This document shows, piece after piece, positions 1 to 8,972 of a DNA stretch of 64,000 nt (the first letter of the stretch is position 1; each line of letters starts with the position of its first letter). Below the pieces are notes generated by a model. The model had not been told where the DNA came from. It did no database searches and saw only the letters and a program-made list of their open reading frames with translations. The translations under genes were made by a program, and so were the position numbers. The stretch spans positions 124,001 to 188,000 of the forward strand of contig NZ_SRXO01000009.1 in the NCBI RefSeq assembly GCF_008360935.1, read 5' to 3'. The DNA comes from Siccirubricoccus phaeus (GTDB taxonomy: Bacteria > Pseudomonadota > Alphaproteobacteria > Acetobacterales > Acetobacteraceae).

Positions 1-96
1 TTCGACAAGGACTACGTCTCCTCCTGCCTCAGCTATGCCTGGTGCTGGTACGGCTACCGCCGGACTGTGCTGGCGACGCTGCGGCACCGGTTCTGA
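1..96 (+). CDS. C-terminal end of an unidentified protein (partial)
   Basis: An open frame enters from the left edge and ends at TGA 94-96, giving 31 residues rich in aromatics and ending in an Arg/His-rich tail (RRTVLATLRHRF). The start lies outside the window. I do not recognise the family; the Trp/Tyr/Cys-rich stretch followed by basic residues is the only visible character. Codon third positions are G/C-rich like the neighbours, which supports real coding. Confidence 0.45.
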   Translation, partial: FDKDYVSSCLSYAWCWYGYRRTVLATLRHRF

Positions 97-222
97 GGGC
101 GGAGCGGCGGGCCTGGAGGGGCGATGCGCTCGCCGCGGCGCGCGCATGACGCTCCGGGCCGTTGCCGGATCGCGCGACTGGCGCGCCTGAGGTTGATTCA
201 GCCTCGGGCGGTCACGCCCTGG

Positions 223-281
223 CCGGGGCTGCCTTACCGGGGGCTGCCTTGACCGGGGGCTGCCTCGACCGGGGCTGCCCG
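223..281. repeat. Four imperfect tandem copies of a 14-16 bp GC-rich unit
   Basis: Units of the form CCGGGGGCTGCCTTGA begin at about 223, 237, 253 and 269, with small length and base differences. They lie in the 240-bp gap between the partial gene at the left edge and the stop of the leftward TctC gene. No gene is visible in this gap. Confidence 0.6.
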
Positions 282-337
282 GCGCGGTGCGGCGGCGGGG
301 CCGCATCGCGCCGGACACTCCGCCCCGGCGCGCCGGC

Positions 338-1294
338 CTACTCGATCTGCAGGTTCATCTTCGCCAGCACCGGCCGCCACCTGTCCGCCTCCACCCGCAT
401 GAAGGTGGCGAATTCCTCCGGTCCGCTGCCCATCGCGAATTGCCCCTCGGCCAGCAGCCGCTCGCGCAAATCGGGCGTCTGCAGCGCGGCGGCAGCGGCG
501 GCGGCCAGGCGCTCGATCGGGGCACGCGGCGTGCGCGCCGGCACCACCAGGCCGAAATAGGTCTGCGCCACCGTCCCCGGCACCTTTTCCTCGAAGGTCG
601 GGATCTCCGGCGTCGCGGGCATGCGCCGGTCGCCGGTCCAGCCGATGATCCGCCCCTGGCCGTTGCGATGCGGCTGGATGGCCGAGGCCCCGCCCACCAC
701 CAGCAGATCCAGCGTGCCGGCGAGGAAGGCGGCAAGCTGCTGCGCATCGCCGCGATAGGTCACGTCCTGCATGCGGATGCCGAGCGCCTCCGCCACCAGC
801 ACCGCGGCGATGTTGTTGAAGGAGGAGGGGCCGTTGGTGCCGTAGTTCAACTGCCCCGGCCGCGCCTTCGCGTATGCGACGAAGCCGGCGATGTCGCCCG
901 GCAGGCCGGGCTTCAGCAGGAAGGCGAAGGGCAGGGTGGAGAGCAGCGAGACGGCGGCGAAATCCTCCGGCTTGTAGGAGAGGGATTTCATCAGCAGCGG
1001 GTTCAGGGTGAGCGTGGTGCCGCTGTTCACCAGCGCCGTCATGCCGTCCGGCGCGGCGCGGGCCACGGCCTCGGCCCCCACCACCGTGGCGCCGCCCGGG
1101 CGGTTCTCCACCACCACATTCACGCCGAGGGCCGGCGCCATGCGGTCCGCCAGCAGCCGGGCGATGACATCGGTGGAGCCGCCGGGCGGGAAGGGGACCA
1201 CCAGCGTCACGGCCCGGCCCTGGGCCAGGGCCGGCGCCGCCAGCAGCGGCAGGGCGCCGAGGGCGAGGCGGCGGGGAATCGCGGTGAACGCCAT
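338..1294 (-). CDS. Bug/TctC family periplasmic solute-binding protein
   Basis: A 318-residue protein of the Bordetella uptake gene (TctC) family, which bind small carboxylates in the periplasm. The N-terminus has a twin-Arg-like signal (PRRLALGALPLLAAPALA) cut before QGRAVTLVV. The family signatures VPFPPGGSTD and ENRPGG follow. The start at 1294 is chosen because GGAGGAAAGC sits just upstream and the signal peptide begins there; the open frame continues further upstream without a good site. No TctA/TctB membrane genes are nearby, so it is an orphan receptor, common in Acetobacteraceae and Burkholderiales. Ligand unknown. It is divergent from the enoyl-CoA hydratase gene. Confidence 0.9.
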   Translation of the reverse strand: MAFTAIPRRLALGALPLLAAPALAQGRAVTLVVPFPPGGSTDVIARLLADRMAPALGVNVVVENRPGGATVVGAEAVARAAPDGMTALVNSGTTLTLNPLLMKSLSYKPEDFAAVSLLSTLPFAFLLKPGLPGDIAGFVAYAKARPGQLNYGTNGPSSFNNIAAVLVAEALGIRMQDVTYRGDAQQLAAFLAGTLDLLVVGGASAIQPHRNGQGRIIGWTGDRRMPATPEIPTFEEKVPGTVAQTYFGLVVPARTPRAPIERLAAAAAAALQTPDLRERLLAEGQFAMGSGPEEFATFMRVEADRWRPVLAKMNLQIE

Positions 1295-1438
1295 GCTTTC
1301 CTCCCGGATGGTTTTGCCGCCAGCCTGCCACCCGCCGCGCCGCGCCGCCACGGCCGATTGCACCGGGCCGCGCCCCCGGCGCGAGGGCATTCCCGCCCGG
1401 CCCCGATCTGCCCTACCTTCCCGGCGCAGGAGGAACCC

Positions 1439-2185
1439 ATGTCAGACCAGATCCGCACCGAGATCGCCGAAGGCGTCTGCACCGTCTGTTTCACCCGGCC
1501 GGAGAAGAAGAACGCCCTGACGCGCGAGATGTATGCCGGCCTCGCCGACGCCATCGAGCGCACCGAGGCGGATGATGCGATCCGCTGCCTGCTCATCACC
1601 GGCAGCGAGGATGTCTTCTGCGCCGGCAACGACATCGCGGATTTCCGCAGCCGCCCGGCCGAGCCCGGCCCGCGCCCCAGCCGCCGCGTCTATCAGGGCC
1701 TGGCGCGGCTGGACAAGCCGGTGGTGGCCGCCGTGCCCGGCCTCGCCATCGGCATCGGCTTCACCATGCTGCTGCATGCGGATCTGGTCTATGCCGCGCC
1801 GGAGGCCCGCTTCCGCATGCCTTTCGTCGATCTCGGCCTGGTGCCGGAGCTCGGCTCCTCCCTCCTGGTGCCCTGGATCGTCGGCCGGCACCGGGCGGCG
1901 GAGCTGATGCTCCTCGGCGAGTTCTTCGACGCCGCGACGGCGGAGCGCCTCGGCTTCGTCAACCGGATCATCCCGCGCGAGGAATTGCTGCCGAACGCCA
2001 TGGCGACGGCGCGCGTTCTGGCGCAGAAGCCGATCGAATCGCTCCGCGCCACCAAGCGCCTGCTGCGGCCGGACCAGCCGCGGCTGCTGGCGCGGATGGA
2101 GGAGGAGCTGGAGATCTTCGCCGAGCGCCTGGCCTCCGCCGAGACCCAGGCCATCATGGCCAAGGTGCTGAAGCCGAAGGGGTGA
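1439..2185 (+). CDS. Enoyl-CoA hydratase/isomerase family protein
   Basis: A 248-residue crotonase-fold protein acting on an acyl-CoA thioester, probably in a small fatty- or aromatic-acid catabolic set. The oxyanion-hole regions are visible as FCAGNDIADF and PGLAIGIGFTM, and the ordinary crotonase length is kept. The start is supported by GCAGGAGGAACCC directly upstream. The usual catalytic acid position reads VDLGLVPELGSS, so a Glu may be present, but I cannot tell hydratase from isomerase. The stop codon is only 5 bp before the following GST start, so the two genes are probably co-transcribed. Confidence 0.9.
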   Translation: MSDQIRTEIAEGVCTVCFTRPEKKNALTREMYAGLADAIERTEADDAIRCLLITGSEDVFCAGNDIADFRSRPAEPGPRPSRRVYQGLARLDKPVVAAVPGLAIGIGFTMLLHADLVYAAPEARFRMPFVDLGLVPELGSSLLVPWIVGRHRAAELMLLGEFFDAATAERLGFVNRIIPREELLPNAMATARVLAQKPIESLRATKRLLRPDQPRLLARMEEELEIFAERLASAETQAIMAKVLKPKG

Positions 2186-2190
2186 CCGAC

Positions 2191-2811
2191 ATGCCGGAGC
2201 TGGTCCTCTACACCCACCCCATGTCGCGCGGCCGCATCGCCCGCTGGATGCTGGAGGAGGTGGGCGCGCCCTATGAGACGGTGGTGCTGGAATATGGCGC
2301 GCCGATGAAGGCGCCCGACTACCTGGCGATCAACCCCATGGGGAAGGTGCCGGCCATCCGCCATGGCGGGGTGGTGGTGACGGAAACGGCGGCGATCTGC
2401 GCCTATCTGGCCGATGCCTTCCCGGCGGCCGGGCTGGCGCCGCCACCGGCGGCGCGCGCCGCCTATTACCGCTGGCTGTTCTTCGCCGCCGGGCCGCTGG
2501 AGCAGCTCGTCACCTTCAATGGCTGCGGCATCGCCGTGCCGGCGGAGAAGGAACGTACGGTGGGCTTCGGCAATCAGGCAGCGGTGCTGGCCGCGCTGGA
2601 GGCCGCGCTGGCACATGGCGGCTACATCGCCGGCGAAAGCTTCACCGCGGCGGATGTCTATCTTGGCGCGCAGCTCTGGTGGGGGACGCAATTCGGCATG
2701 TTGCCGCGCCGGCCGGTGCTGGAACGCTATTGGGAGAAGCTGGAGGTGCGGCCGGCGCATCGGCGCGCGACGGAGCTGGACGACGCGCTGATATCCCCCG
2801 CGGCCGGCTGA
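2191..2811 (+). CDS. Glutathione S-transferase family protein
   Basis: A 206-residue cytosolic GST. The N-terminal thioredoxin-like domain shows LYTHPMSRGR, NPMGKVPAIRHGG and the glutathione gamma-Glu-binding TETAAICAYLAD; an all-helical C-terminal domain follows. I chose ATG 2191 because AAGGGG lies 7-8 bases upstream. A GTG at 2182 overlapping the hydratase stop (GTGA) is an alternative start adding three residues. Tight spacing to the hydratase gene suggests one operon, perhaps handling an electrophilic or aromatic intermediate; that role is inference. Confidence 0.9.
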   Translation: MPELVLYTHPMSRGRIARWMLEEVGAPYETVVLEYGAPMKAPDYLAINPMGKVPAIRHGGVVVTETAAICAYLADAFPAAGLAPPPAARAAYYRWLFFAAGPLEQLVTFNGCGIAVPAEKERTVGFGNQAAVLAALEAALAHGGYIAGESFTAADVYLGAQLWWGTQFGMLPRRPVLERYWEKLEVRPAHRRATELDDALISPAAG

Positions 2812-2812
2812 G

Positions 2813-2912
2813 CGCTGCCTGCTGCCCCTCCGTGGCTTCGGCAGGGAAGGCCGTGCGAAGCGCCGCACATGGAGCAAGCTCCGGGTCCCCGCGGCGCTGC
2901 GCGGCGGCGTCG
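2813..2912. repeat. Dispersed palindromic intergenic repeat (family B), copy 1
   Basis: A GC-rich stretch between convergent genes that ends in a near-palindrome running from CCCCGCGGCG to GCGTCGTGGGG. Closely related sequence with the same order of hairpins occurs at 18733-18824 and 61142-61276, also at gene ends. It may act as a bidirectional terminator or REP-like element. It is not coding. Confidence 0.5.
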
Positions 2913-2919
2913 TGGGGCA

Positions 2920-4449
2920 TCAGTCCATCGCCGCATGCCCCGGCTCCGCCGCCACGCCCCGCGCCGGCCGCCGCATCAGCGGCAGCAGCGCCAGCATGGC
3001 CAGCGCCAGGAACATCAGCACGCGGAAGTCGTTGCCATAGGCGATGATGGTGGCCTGCCGGGTCACCTCCTCATTCAGCGCCGCCGCGCCGGCGGCGGTG
3101 CTCGGGTCCCAGAAGCGCTGCACCCAGGGCAGGGTGAACAGCCGGTTCAGCGGCGTCACATGCACTGCCAGATCCGCGTGCATCGCCTGGGTGTTCCGCG
3201 TCAGCAGCGCCGACATGGCGGAAATGCCGATGGCGCTGCCGAGGTTGCGCAGCAGGCTGATCAGCGCCGCACCGTCGGTGCGCAGCTTCGGGTCCAGCGT
3301 GGCGAAGGCAACGAGGTTCAGCGGGATGAAGACGAAGCCCAGCCCCATGCCCTGCAGCACCGTCGAGGTCACCAGCCGCGACATCGAGACGTCGGGCGTC
3401 CAGCCCGTCATTTCCCACAGCGTCCAGGCCAGCAGCAGCACGCCGCCCATCATGACCAGGCGCGGGTCGAAGCGGGAGGCAAGCCGGCCGGCCATGAACA
3501 TCGCCGCCATGGTGCCGAGGCCGCGCGGCGCCATGGCGAGGCCGGCCGTCAGCACCGGGTAATCCGCCAGGGTCTGCAGATAGGGCGCGAGCAGGGCGGC
3601 GGTGGCGAAGAGGATGGCGCCCACCGCGAACATGATGCCGAGGCCGGCGGCGAAATTCCGGTCGCGGAAGATGCGCGGCGGGATGAAGGGCTTCGGCGCC
3701 AGCATGAGATGCACGAGGAAGAGGTAGATCCCGAGCGCCGCCAGCACCGCCTCCACGATGATCTCGGTGGAGCCGAACCAGGCCTTCAGCTCGCCGCGGT
3801 CCAGCATGATCTGCAGCGCGCCGAGGCCGAGCGCCAGCACGCCGAAACCCAGCCAGTCGAAGCGGCGGTCGCGTTCGGGATTGTCCTTCGGCAGGAAGAT
3901 CAGCAGGCCGAGGAAGGCGAGCAGGCCGAAGGGCAGGTTCACGTAGAACACCCAGCGCCAATTCCAATTCCCCGTCAGCCAGCCGCCGAGGGTCGGGCCG
4001 AGGATCGGCCCCACCATCACGCCCATGCCCCAGATGGCCATGGCGGAGCCGCGCTGCTCCGCCGGGTAGATATCCAGCATGGTGGATTGGCTGAGCGGCA
4101 CCAGCGCCGCGCCGAAGGCGCCCTGCAGCAGGCGGAACACCACCATCTGCGGCAGGCTCTGCGCCGCGCCGCAGAGCAGGGAGGCGAGGGTGAAGCCGCC
4201 GACCGAGCCGAGGAACACCGCCCGGCGCCCGAAGCGCGCGGCGAGGAAGCCGACCGGCGCCGTCAGGATGGCGGCGGCGGTGATGTAGCTGGTCAGCACC
4301 CAGGTGATCTGGTCGGAGGTCGCGGCGAGGCCGCCCTGCATATAGGGCAGGGCGACATTGGCGATGGTGCCGTCCAGCGCCTGCATCAGCGTCGCCACCA
4401 TGGCGCAGACGGTGATGATCCCGCGATGCGGGACGGACTCCTGGGTCAC
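2920..4449 (-). CDS. emrB: DHA2 (EmrB/QacA) family MFS drug efflux transporter
   Basis: A 509-residue inner-membrane proton-driven exporter of the 14-TM DHA2 family. The N-terminal signature ALDGTIANVALPYMQG and the motif A-like region ARFGRRAVF are present, and hydrophobic segments run through the whole length. It lies last in the leftward series marR (5725-6174), emrA (4607-5707), emrB, so it should work with the EmrA adaptor and an outer-membrane channel encoded elsewhere to export toxic hydrophobic compounds. The 157-bp gap to emrA carries two strong hairpins, so expression relative to emrA may be attenuated. Substrate unknown. Confidence 0.93.
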   Translation of the reverse strand: MTQESVPHRGIITVCAMVATLMQALDGTIANVALPYMQGGLAATSDQITWVLTSYITAAAILTAPVGFLAARFGRRAVFLGSVGGFTLASLLCGAAQSLPQMVVFRLLQGAFGAALVPLSQSTMLDIYPAEQRGSAMAIWGMGVMVGPILGPTLGGWLTGNWNWRWVFYVNLPFGLLAFLGLLIFLPKDNPERDRRFDWLGFGVLALGLGALQIMLDRGELKAWFGSTEIIVEAVLAALGIYLFLVHLMLAPKPFIPPRIFRDRNFAAGLGIMFAVGAILFATAALLAPYLQTLADYPVLTAGLAMAPRGLGTMAAMFMAGRLASRFDPRLVMMGGVLLLAWTLWEMTGWTPDVSMSRLVTSTVLQGMGLGFVFIPLNLVAFATLDPKLRTDGAALISLLRNLGSAIGISAMSALLTRNTQAMHADLAVHVTPLNRLFTLPWVQRFWDPSTAAGAAALNEEVTRQATIIAYGNDFRVLMFLALAMLALLPLMRRPARGVAAEPGHAAMD

Positions 4450-4500
4450 GATGTCACCTGACGGGATGGGTTATTGGGGGAAGGGAGGAGGTGGCGGCAT

Positions 4501-4563
4501 CCTCCCCGCCAGCGGGGAGGGGGCGGTCGGTCACGTCTCCCTCCCCCGCCCTGCGGGGGAGGG
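4501..4563. repeat. Two adjacent perfect stem-loops between emrA and emrB
   Basis: Stem 1 pairs 4501-4509 with 4512-4520 (9 bp, 2-base centre). Stem 2 pairs 4539-4549 with 4553-4563 (11 bp, 3-base loop). Both are C/G-rich and lack a T-run. Placed between two genes of the same operon, they could stabilise the upstream transcript or attenuate emrB, or be a REP-type element. Confidence 0.6.
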
Positions 4564-4606
4564 CCGGGATGGGGGTGGAGCAGGGCTGCCCGCATCCCCC
4601 ACCCCC

Positions 4607-5707
4607 TCAGAACAGGTCGCTCAGATGCCGCTCATGCCCGGTGTCGATCGAGACCACCGCGCTCATCCCGGCGCGGAGCTGCGGCATGCCCGGCTTCTGC
4701 TCCACCCGGATGCGCACCGGGATGCGCTGCACCACCTTCACCCAATTGCCGGAGGCATTCTGCGCCGGCAGCACGCTGAAGGTGGACCCCGAAGCCGGGC
4801 TGATGCTCTCCACCCGGCCCTGCCAGGTCACGCCCGGATAGGTGTCGATGGTGACGCTCACCGGATCGCCGGGGCGGACATGCGTCAGGTCGGTCTCCTT
4901 CGGCAGCGCATCCACCCAGAGATGCTCGGCCGAGACCAGGGCGAAGGCCGGCGTCGCCGCCGCCAGGTACTGGCCGGGCTGCAGGGTGGAGACCTGCGTC
5001 ACCACCCCGGCAAAGGGCGCCCGCAGCACGGTGTGGTCAAGCTGGCGCTGCGCCTCGGCGACGCGGGCGGCGGCTTCCAGATAGTCCGGGTGCTGTTGCA
5101 CCGGCGCCTCGGCATTGCCGCCCAGCTTGGCAAGCTGGACCTGCGCCTGGGCCTTCAGCGATTCGAGCTGCTGCTTCGCCTGCGCCAGGCCGAAGCGCGC
5201 CTGGTCGTAATTCGCCCGCAGCGCGGCGCTGGTGCCGACGAGCTGCGCCTGGCGCTCGAACTGCACCTGGGCGAGCTGCACGGCGGCTTCCTGCGCCGCG
5301 ATGTCGCGCTGGATGCGGAGATAATCCGCCTGCATGGAGGTGAGGTTCAGCGCCACCTGGTGAAGCTGCGCCTGGGCCTGGTCCAGCGCGTGGCGGAAGG
5401 GGGCGGAATCCAGCTCCACCAGCACCTGGCCGGGCTGGACGCTGTCGCCCTCCCGCACCGCGATGCGCTGGACGATGCCGGCGACATCGGTGGCGAGCAG
5501 CAGCTTGTCGGCCTGGACATAGGCGTCATCGGTCCCGGCATAGCGGCCGCCATGCAGCCAGGCGGCGCCGGCGCCGAGCAGCACGACGAGAACGCCGCCC
5601 AGCATCAGAACGGGGCGCAGCCAGCGGCGGCGGCGTTTGGGGGCTTCGGGCGGGGCAGGGGAGGCGGCATCGGCCGCCGCCGGGTTGCGGAGGGAGCCTT
5701 CGGGCAT
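4607..5707 (-). CDS. emrA: HlyD/EmrA family membrane fusion protein
   Basis: A 366-residue periplasmic adaptor. A Pro-rich cytoplasmic N-terminus and basic RRRRWLRP precede one membrane helix (about residues 29-50). The lipoyl/barrel-sandwich halves (GRYAGTDDAYVQ, VREGDSVQPGQVLVELD) flank a long Gln/Ala-rich coiled coil, and the EmrA signature QNASGNWVKVVQRIPVRI is near the C-terminus. It should connect EmrB to an outer-membrane factor. It sits 17 bp downstream of the marR gene in the same direction, so it is presumably under that regulator. Confidence 0.92.
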   Translation of the reverse strand: MPEGSLRNPAAADAASPAPPEAPKRRRRWLRPVLMLGGVLVVLLGAGAAWLHGGRYAGTDDAYVQADKLLLATDVAGIVQRIAVREGDSVQPGQVLVELDSAPFRHALDQAQAQLHQVALNLTSMQADYLRIQRDIAAQEAAVQLAQVQFERQAQLVGTSAALRANYDQARFGLAQAKQQLESLKAQAQVQLAKLGGNAEAPVQQHPDYLEAAARVAEAQRQLDHTVLRAPFAGVVTQVSTLQPGQYLAAATPAFALVSAEHLWVDALPKETDLTHVRPGDPVSVTIDTYPGVTWQGRVESISPASGSTFSVLPAQNASGNWVKVVQRIPVRIRVEQKPGMPQLRAGMSAVVSIDTGHERHLSDLF

Positions 5708-5724
5708 CTTCTCGGTCCTTGGAG

Positions 5725-6174
5725 TCAGGCGGCCGTGCCGGTCTCGGTCTCGGCGGCCAGGAGGTTGGCTTTCATGGCTTGCAGCGCAGCGGCGGCGGCC
5801 TCGCAGAGGGCGGGGTCCAGCCCCTGGAGCGCCTCGGCCGAGAAGGCGGCGCGGACAGCGTCAATCTCCGCCAGCACCGGCGTCGCGGCCGGGGTGAGAT
5901 GGAGGCGCCAGATGCGGCGGTCGGCGGGGTCGGCGCGGCGCTCGATGAGGCCGCGGGCGGCGAGGCGGTCCACCAGGCGGCCGGCGGAGATCGGCTCCAC
6001 CTCCAGCAGCTCGGCCAGCTCCCGCTGGGTCATCCCGTCCCGCTGCTGCAGCTTGACCAGGGCGATCCACTGGGCACGGCTCATCCCCTGGGCGCGGGCC
6101 AGGCGGTCCGCCCGGGTGCGGCTGAGATGGGCCACTTCATGCAGCAGGGTGAGAAGGGTGTCGGGCATCGGCAT
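5725..6174 (-). CDS. MarR family transcriptional regulator
   Basis: A 149-residue winged-helix regulator. The recognition region reads MTQRELAELLEVEPISAGRLVDRL followed by the wing RRADPADRRIWRLHLT, all typical of MarR. Helical dimerisation segments flank it. It is the first gene of the leftward emrA-emrB operon, and the likely promoter is 60-100 bp upstream, so it probably represses its own operon and is relieved by a phenolic or drug ligand. That regulatory logic is inferred from the family and position. Confidence 0.92.
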   Translation of the reverse strand: MPMPDTLLTLLHEVAHLSRTRADRLARAQGMSRAQWIALVKLQQRDGMTQRELAELLEVEPISAGRLVDRLAARGLIERRADPADRRIWRLHLTPAATPVLAEIDAVRAAFSAEALQGLDPALCEAAAAALQAMKANLLAAETETGTAA

Positions 6175-6242
6175 GGGCGGTGACGGGGCGTGGCGGGTGG
6201 CACGCCATCCGGGAACGCACCCGCGGGAGAATCAGCGGAGTG

Positions 6243-6270
6243 AATATAAGCCTGCTAATCATTCGTGCAA
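6243..6270 (-). promoter_or_regulatory. Sigma70-type promoter of the marR-emrA-emrB operon
   Basis: Read leftward, TTGCAC (6270-6265) and TATATT (6248-6243) are separated by 16 bases, about 70 bp upstream of the marR start. The AT-rich spacer stands out in this very GC-rich window and is the natural place for a MarR operator. The rest of the 361-bp gap to the next gene holds only the hairpins listed separately. Confidence 0.55.
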
Positions 6271-6455
6271 GACGGGGCCGGGCGCCAGACCCGGTGGCAT
6301 TCTCTCTGACGGCTGACGGGGCGTCCCATGGCGGGCTCGACGCTTCGGCGGTCTGCCATTCGGGCCCCCGCTCGCCTTGGCTCCCTGGGCGCCGGCGCCG
6401 TCCTGAACCGCCGGCTGACGCAGGGCGGGGGACTCAGGGCGGGGTCGGGGGAAGC

Positions 6456-6531
6456 GTTGGCGGCAGTGCCGCCAACCCCGTCCGGCGGGGCCCGGGCAGA
6501 GCCCCTGCCGGGGGCTTCGGGGCGAAGCCCC
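6456..6531. terminator. Two strong hairpins downstream of the aminopeptidase P gene
   Basis: A 10-bp near-contiguous palindrome (6456-6465 with 6467-6476) is followed by a 9-bp stem with a GGG loop (6511-6519 with 6523-6531). They begin 5 bp past the stop of the leftward aminopeptidase gene. No T-run is present, so termination by a classical intrinsic mechanism is uncertain. Confidence 0.4.
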
Positions 6532-6535
6532 ATCC

Positions 6536-8320
6536 CTACGTCAGCGCCGCGCAGGCCTGTTGCAGCCACGCCGCCGTCGCCGCGCCGCAGCTCGGCCCCA
6601 CCTCCGCCAGCACCCGCGCATGGTATTCATCCACCTGCGCCCGCTCCGCCGGCGTCAGCAGCGCCGGCGCGATCAGCGCGCGATCATAGGGCGCCAGGGT
6701 CAGGGTCTCGAATTCCAGGAAGGGCTTCACCTGGTCCGGCTGTTCCGGCGCTTCCCGCACCAGCAGCAAGTTCTCGATCCGGATGCCGTAGTGGCCCGGC
6801 AGGTAGTAGCCCGGCTCGTCGGAGAGGATCATCCCCGGCGCCAGCGGCACCGGCTTCGCGGCCCGGCTGAAGGCCACCGGCCCCTCATGCACGGAGAGGA
6901 AGCTGCCGACGCCATGGCCGGTGCCGTGGTCGTAATCCAGCCCCACCGCCCAGAGCGCCCGCCGCGCGATCGCATCCAGATGCGGCCCGGCGACGCCCTT
7001 CGGGAAGCGCAGCGCCGCCAGCGCCAGATGGCCTTGCAGCACGCGGGTGTAGCGGTCCTTCAGTTGCTCCGGTGCCGGGCCGGGGCCGGTCCACAGGGTG
7101 CGCGTCACGTCGGTGGTGCCGTCGTGGAACTGGCCGCCGCTGTCGATCAGGTAGCACTCATCCGGGTGGATCGCCCGGTCGCTCTCCGGCGTCACGCGGT
7201 AATGCACGATGGCGCCATGCTCGCCGGCGCCGCTGATGGCGGGGAAGCTCTCGCCGTGGAACAGCGCCAGCTCCCGCCGGAATTCCAGCAGCTTCGCCGC
7301 CGCGCTCAGCTCCGTCTGCCCGCCCGCGGGCGCTGCCTTGGCGAACCAGGCGAGGAAGCGGGCCAGCGCCACCGCATCCCGCCCATGCGCGGCGCGGGCG
7401 CCCTGCTGCTCCACCGGGTTCTTGCAGGCCCGCGGCAGGCGCACCGGGTCGTCGCCCGCCACCACGCCGGCGCCGGCCTCGCGCAGCGTGGCGGCAAACC
7501 AGGCGGGGGTGGTTTCCGGGTCCAGCCGCACCTTGCGCCCCGCCAGCCCTTGCAGCGCCGCGGCGATCTCCCCCCGCGGCCGCACCACCACGTCATTGCC
7601 CAGATGGGCGCGGGTTTCCGGCGGCACCTTGCCGGGATCCAGGTAGATCTCGGCGCTGGCATCGGCGCGCAGCAGGGTGAAGCCCAAAGCGAGGGGCGTG
7701 TTCTCCAGATCCCCGCCGCGCAGATTCAGCAGCCAGGCCAGGGAATGCGCATCGGCGAGCACCGCCGCATCCTCCCCCGCCGCCCGCAGCAGGGCAGCCG
7801 CTTCCTCGCGCTTCTCCGCGGCGGATTTGCCGGCGTATTCCAGCGGATGGGGCAGGGCAGGGGCGGCAGGGGGGGCCGGACGGTCCGCCCAGATGGCGTC
7901 CACCGGGTTGCGTGGCAGGGGTACGAAGGTCACGCCCGGGCGTTCCAGCCGTTGCAGCCCGGCCTCGCTGTGCAGCCAGGGATCGTAGCCGATGCGCTTG
8001 CCCGCCGCGTGCTCCGCCAGCCAGTCGCCCGGCGGGTTCTCCGTGATGTGCCGCTGCTCCCATAGCGAGGTGTCGGTCTGCTGCGCCGCCTGGGTGGTGT
8101 AGCGGCCATCGGTGAAGAGCGCGGCCCGAGGGGGCGTGCCGTCGGCGAGCACCACGGCCAGGCCGGCGCTGCCGGTGAAGCCGGAGAGGAAGGCCAGGCG
8201 CTCCCCGGAAGCCGGGACGTATTCGCCGAGATGCTCATCCGCCCGCGGGACGAGGAAGCCGTCCACCCCGAGGCGGGCAAGTTCGGCGCGGAGGGCGGCG
8301 AGGCGTTCGGCGGGGCTCAT
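6536..8320 (-). CDS. Aminopeptidase P family protein (M24B, Xaa-Pro aminopeptidase)
   Basis: A 594-residue, three-domain aminopeptidase P of the large type, which removes an N-terminal residue preceding proline. Two creatinase-like N-domains (from GVDGFLVPRADEHLGEY) precede the pita-bread catalytic domain. The dinuclear metal ligands appear in order: Asp in YLIDSGGQ, Asp in GTTDVTRT, His in HGTGHGVGS, Glu in LSDEPGYY and Glu in GIRIENLL. Length and motif order match the family. It is monocistronic; the 173-bp region upstream is shared with the divergent DUF1127 gene. Confidence 0.95.
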   Translation of the reverse strand: MSPAERLAALRAELARLGVDGFLVPRADEHLGEYVPASGERLAFLSGFTGSAGLAVVLADGTPPRAALFTDGRYTTQAAQQTDTSLWEQRHITENPPGDWLAEHAAGKRIGYDPWLHSEAGLQRLERPGVTFVPLPRNPVDAIWADRPAPPAAPALPHPLEYAGKSAAEKREEAAALLRAAGEDAAVLADAHSLAWLLNLRGGDLENTPLALGFTLLRADASAEIYLDPGKVPPETRAHLGNDVVVRPRGEIAAALQGLAGRKVRLDPETTPAWFAATLREAGAGVVAGDDPVRLPRACKNPVEQQGARAAHGRDAVALARFLAWFAKAAPAGGQTELSAAAKLLEFRRELALFHGESFPAISGAGEHGAIVHYRVTPESDRAIHPDECYLIDSGGQFHDGTTDVTRTLWTGPGPAPEQLKDRYTRVLQGHLALAALRFPKGVAGPHLDAIARRALWAVGLDYDHGTGHGVGSFLSVHEGPVAFSRAAKPVPLAPGMILSDEPGYYLPGHYGIRIENLLLVREAPEQPDQVKPFLEFETLTLAPYDRALIAPALLTPAERAQVDEYHARVLAEVGPSCGAATAAWLQQACAALT

Positions 8321-8493
8321 CGAGCATTCCTTGCAACAGACTTAACGTTTTTGCTGGCTTCCACAGGAAGGAATGCGCTACGTGCATGTCTTCCCTGTTA
8401 CATTCGCGCTGATCCCGCGCCGGTTCCGATCCTAATTGCTGAGGCACAGCGAAACGGCCAGCCGGCCGACGCAGGACATTCGGAACGCTACCC

Positions 8494-8763
8494 ATGGACG
8501 CCCGCATTACCAAGTCGGAGGCCGCAATCCTCCTCCCCCGCAGCCCGATGGCCGAGCAGGTGGAGGCCCTCCGCCTCGCCGCCGGCCGCGCGCATGAGGC
8601 CGCGCTGGGCCAGCGCATCGTCCACTTCGCCGACCGCCTCCTCTCCTGGCCCGCCCGGCGGCGGGCGCGGGAGGAGCTGCGGCGGATGACGACGCGGGAA
8701 CTGGCCGATATCGGCCTCACTCCCGGCGATATCGACCGCGTGGTGGACGGCACGGCGAACTGA
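8494..8763 (+). CDS. DUF1127 domain-containing small protein
   Basis: An 89-residue basic protein with a C-terminal DUF1127 (YjiS-like) segment: RRRAREELRRMTTRELADIGLTPGDI. DUF1127 proteins in alphaproteobacteria are small Arg-rich proteins, some of which affect RNA turnover, phosphate or stress responses. The function of this one is unknown. It is transcribed alone, divergent from the aminopeptidase gene and 209 bp before cysE. Confidence 0.8.
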   Translation: MDARITKSEAAILLPRSPMAEQVEALRLAAGRAHEAALGQRIVHFADRLLSWPARRRAREELRRMTTRELADIGLTPGDIDRVVDGTAN

Positions 8764-8972
8764 ACCGCGGGGCGCCCAGGCGCCCCGGGATCGCCCGCGC
8801 CGCTTCCCCCCAATCCGGCGGCGCGGGCTTGCGCCAGGGGGCGTGCACCCCCCGCACGCCCCCTGGTGCCCTCCATTCCTCCCTCCCTGCCGATGAATAT
8901 CGCGGCGCCGGCCTTTCCCTGCGCCGCCCGGCCGCCGATATTCTCCCCACCGCGCGGCGGAGGAGGAGCAGG

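Noticed and set aside
2869-4461. 530-residue rightward open frame
   Set aside because: Antisense to emrB, His/Arg/Gln-rich, with no domain; the minus-strand transporter is unambiguous.
6560-8065. 501-residue rightward open frame
   Set aside because: Antisense shadow of the aminopeptidase P gene, with no recognisable motif.
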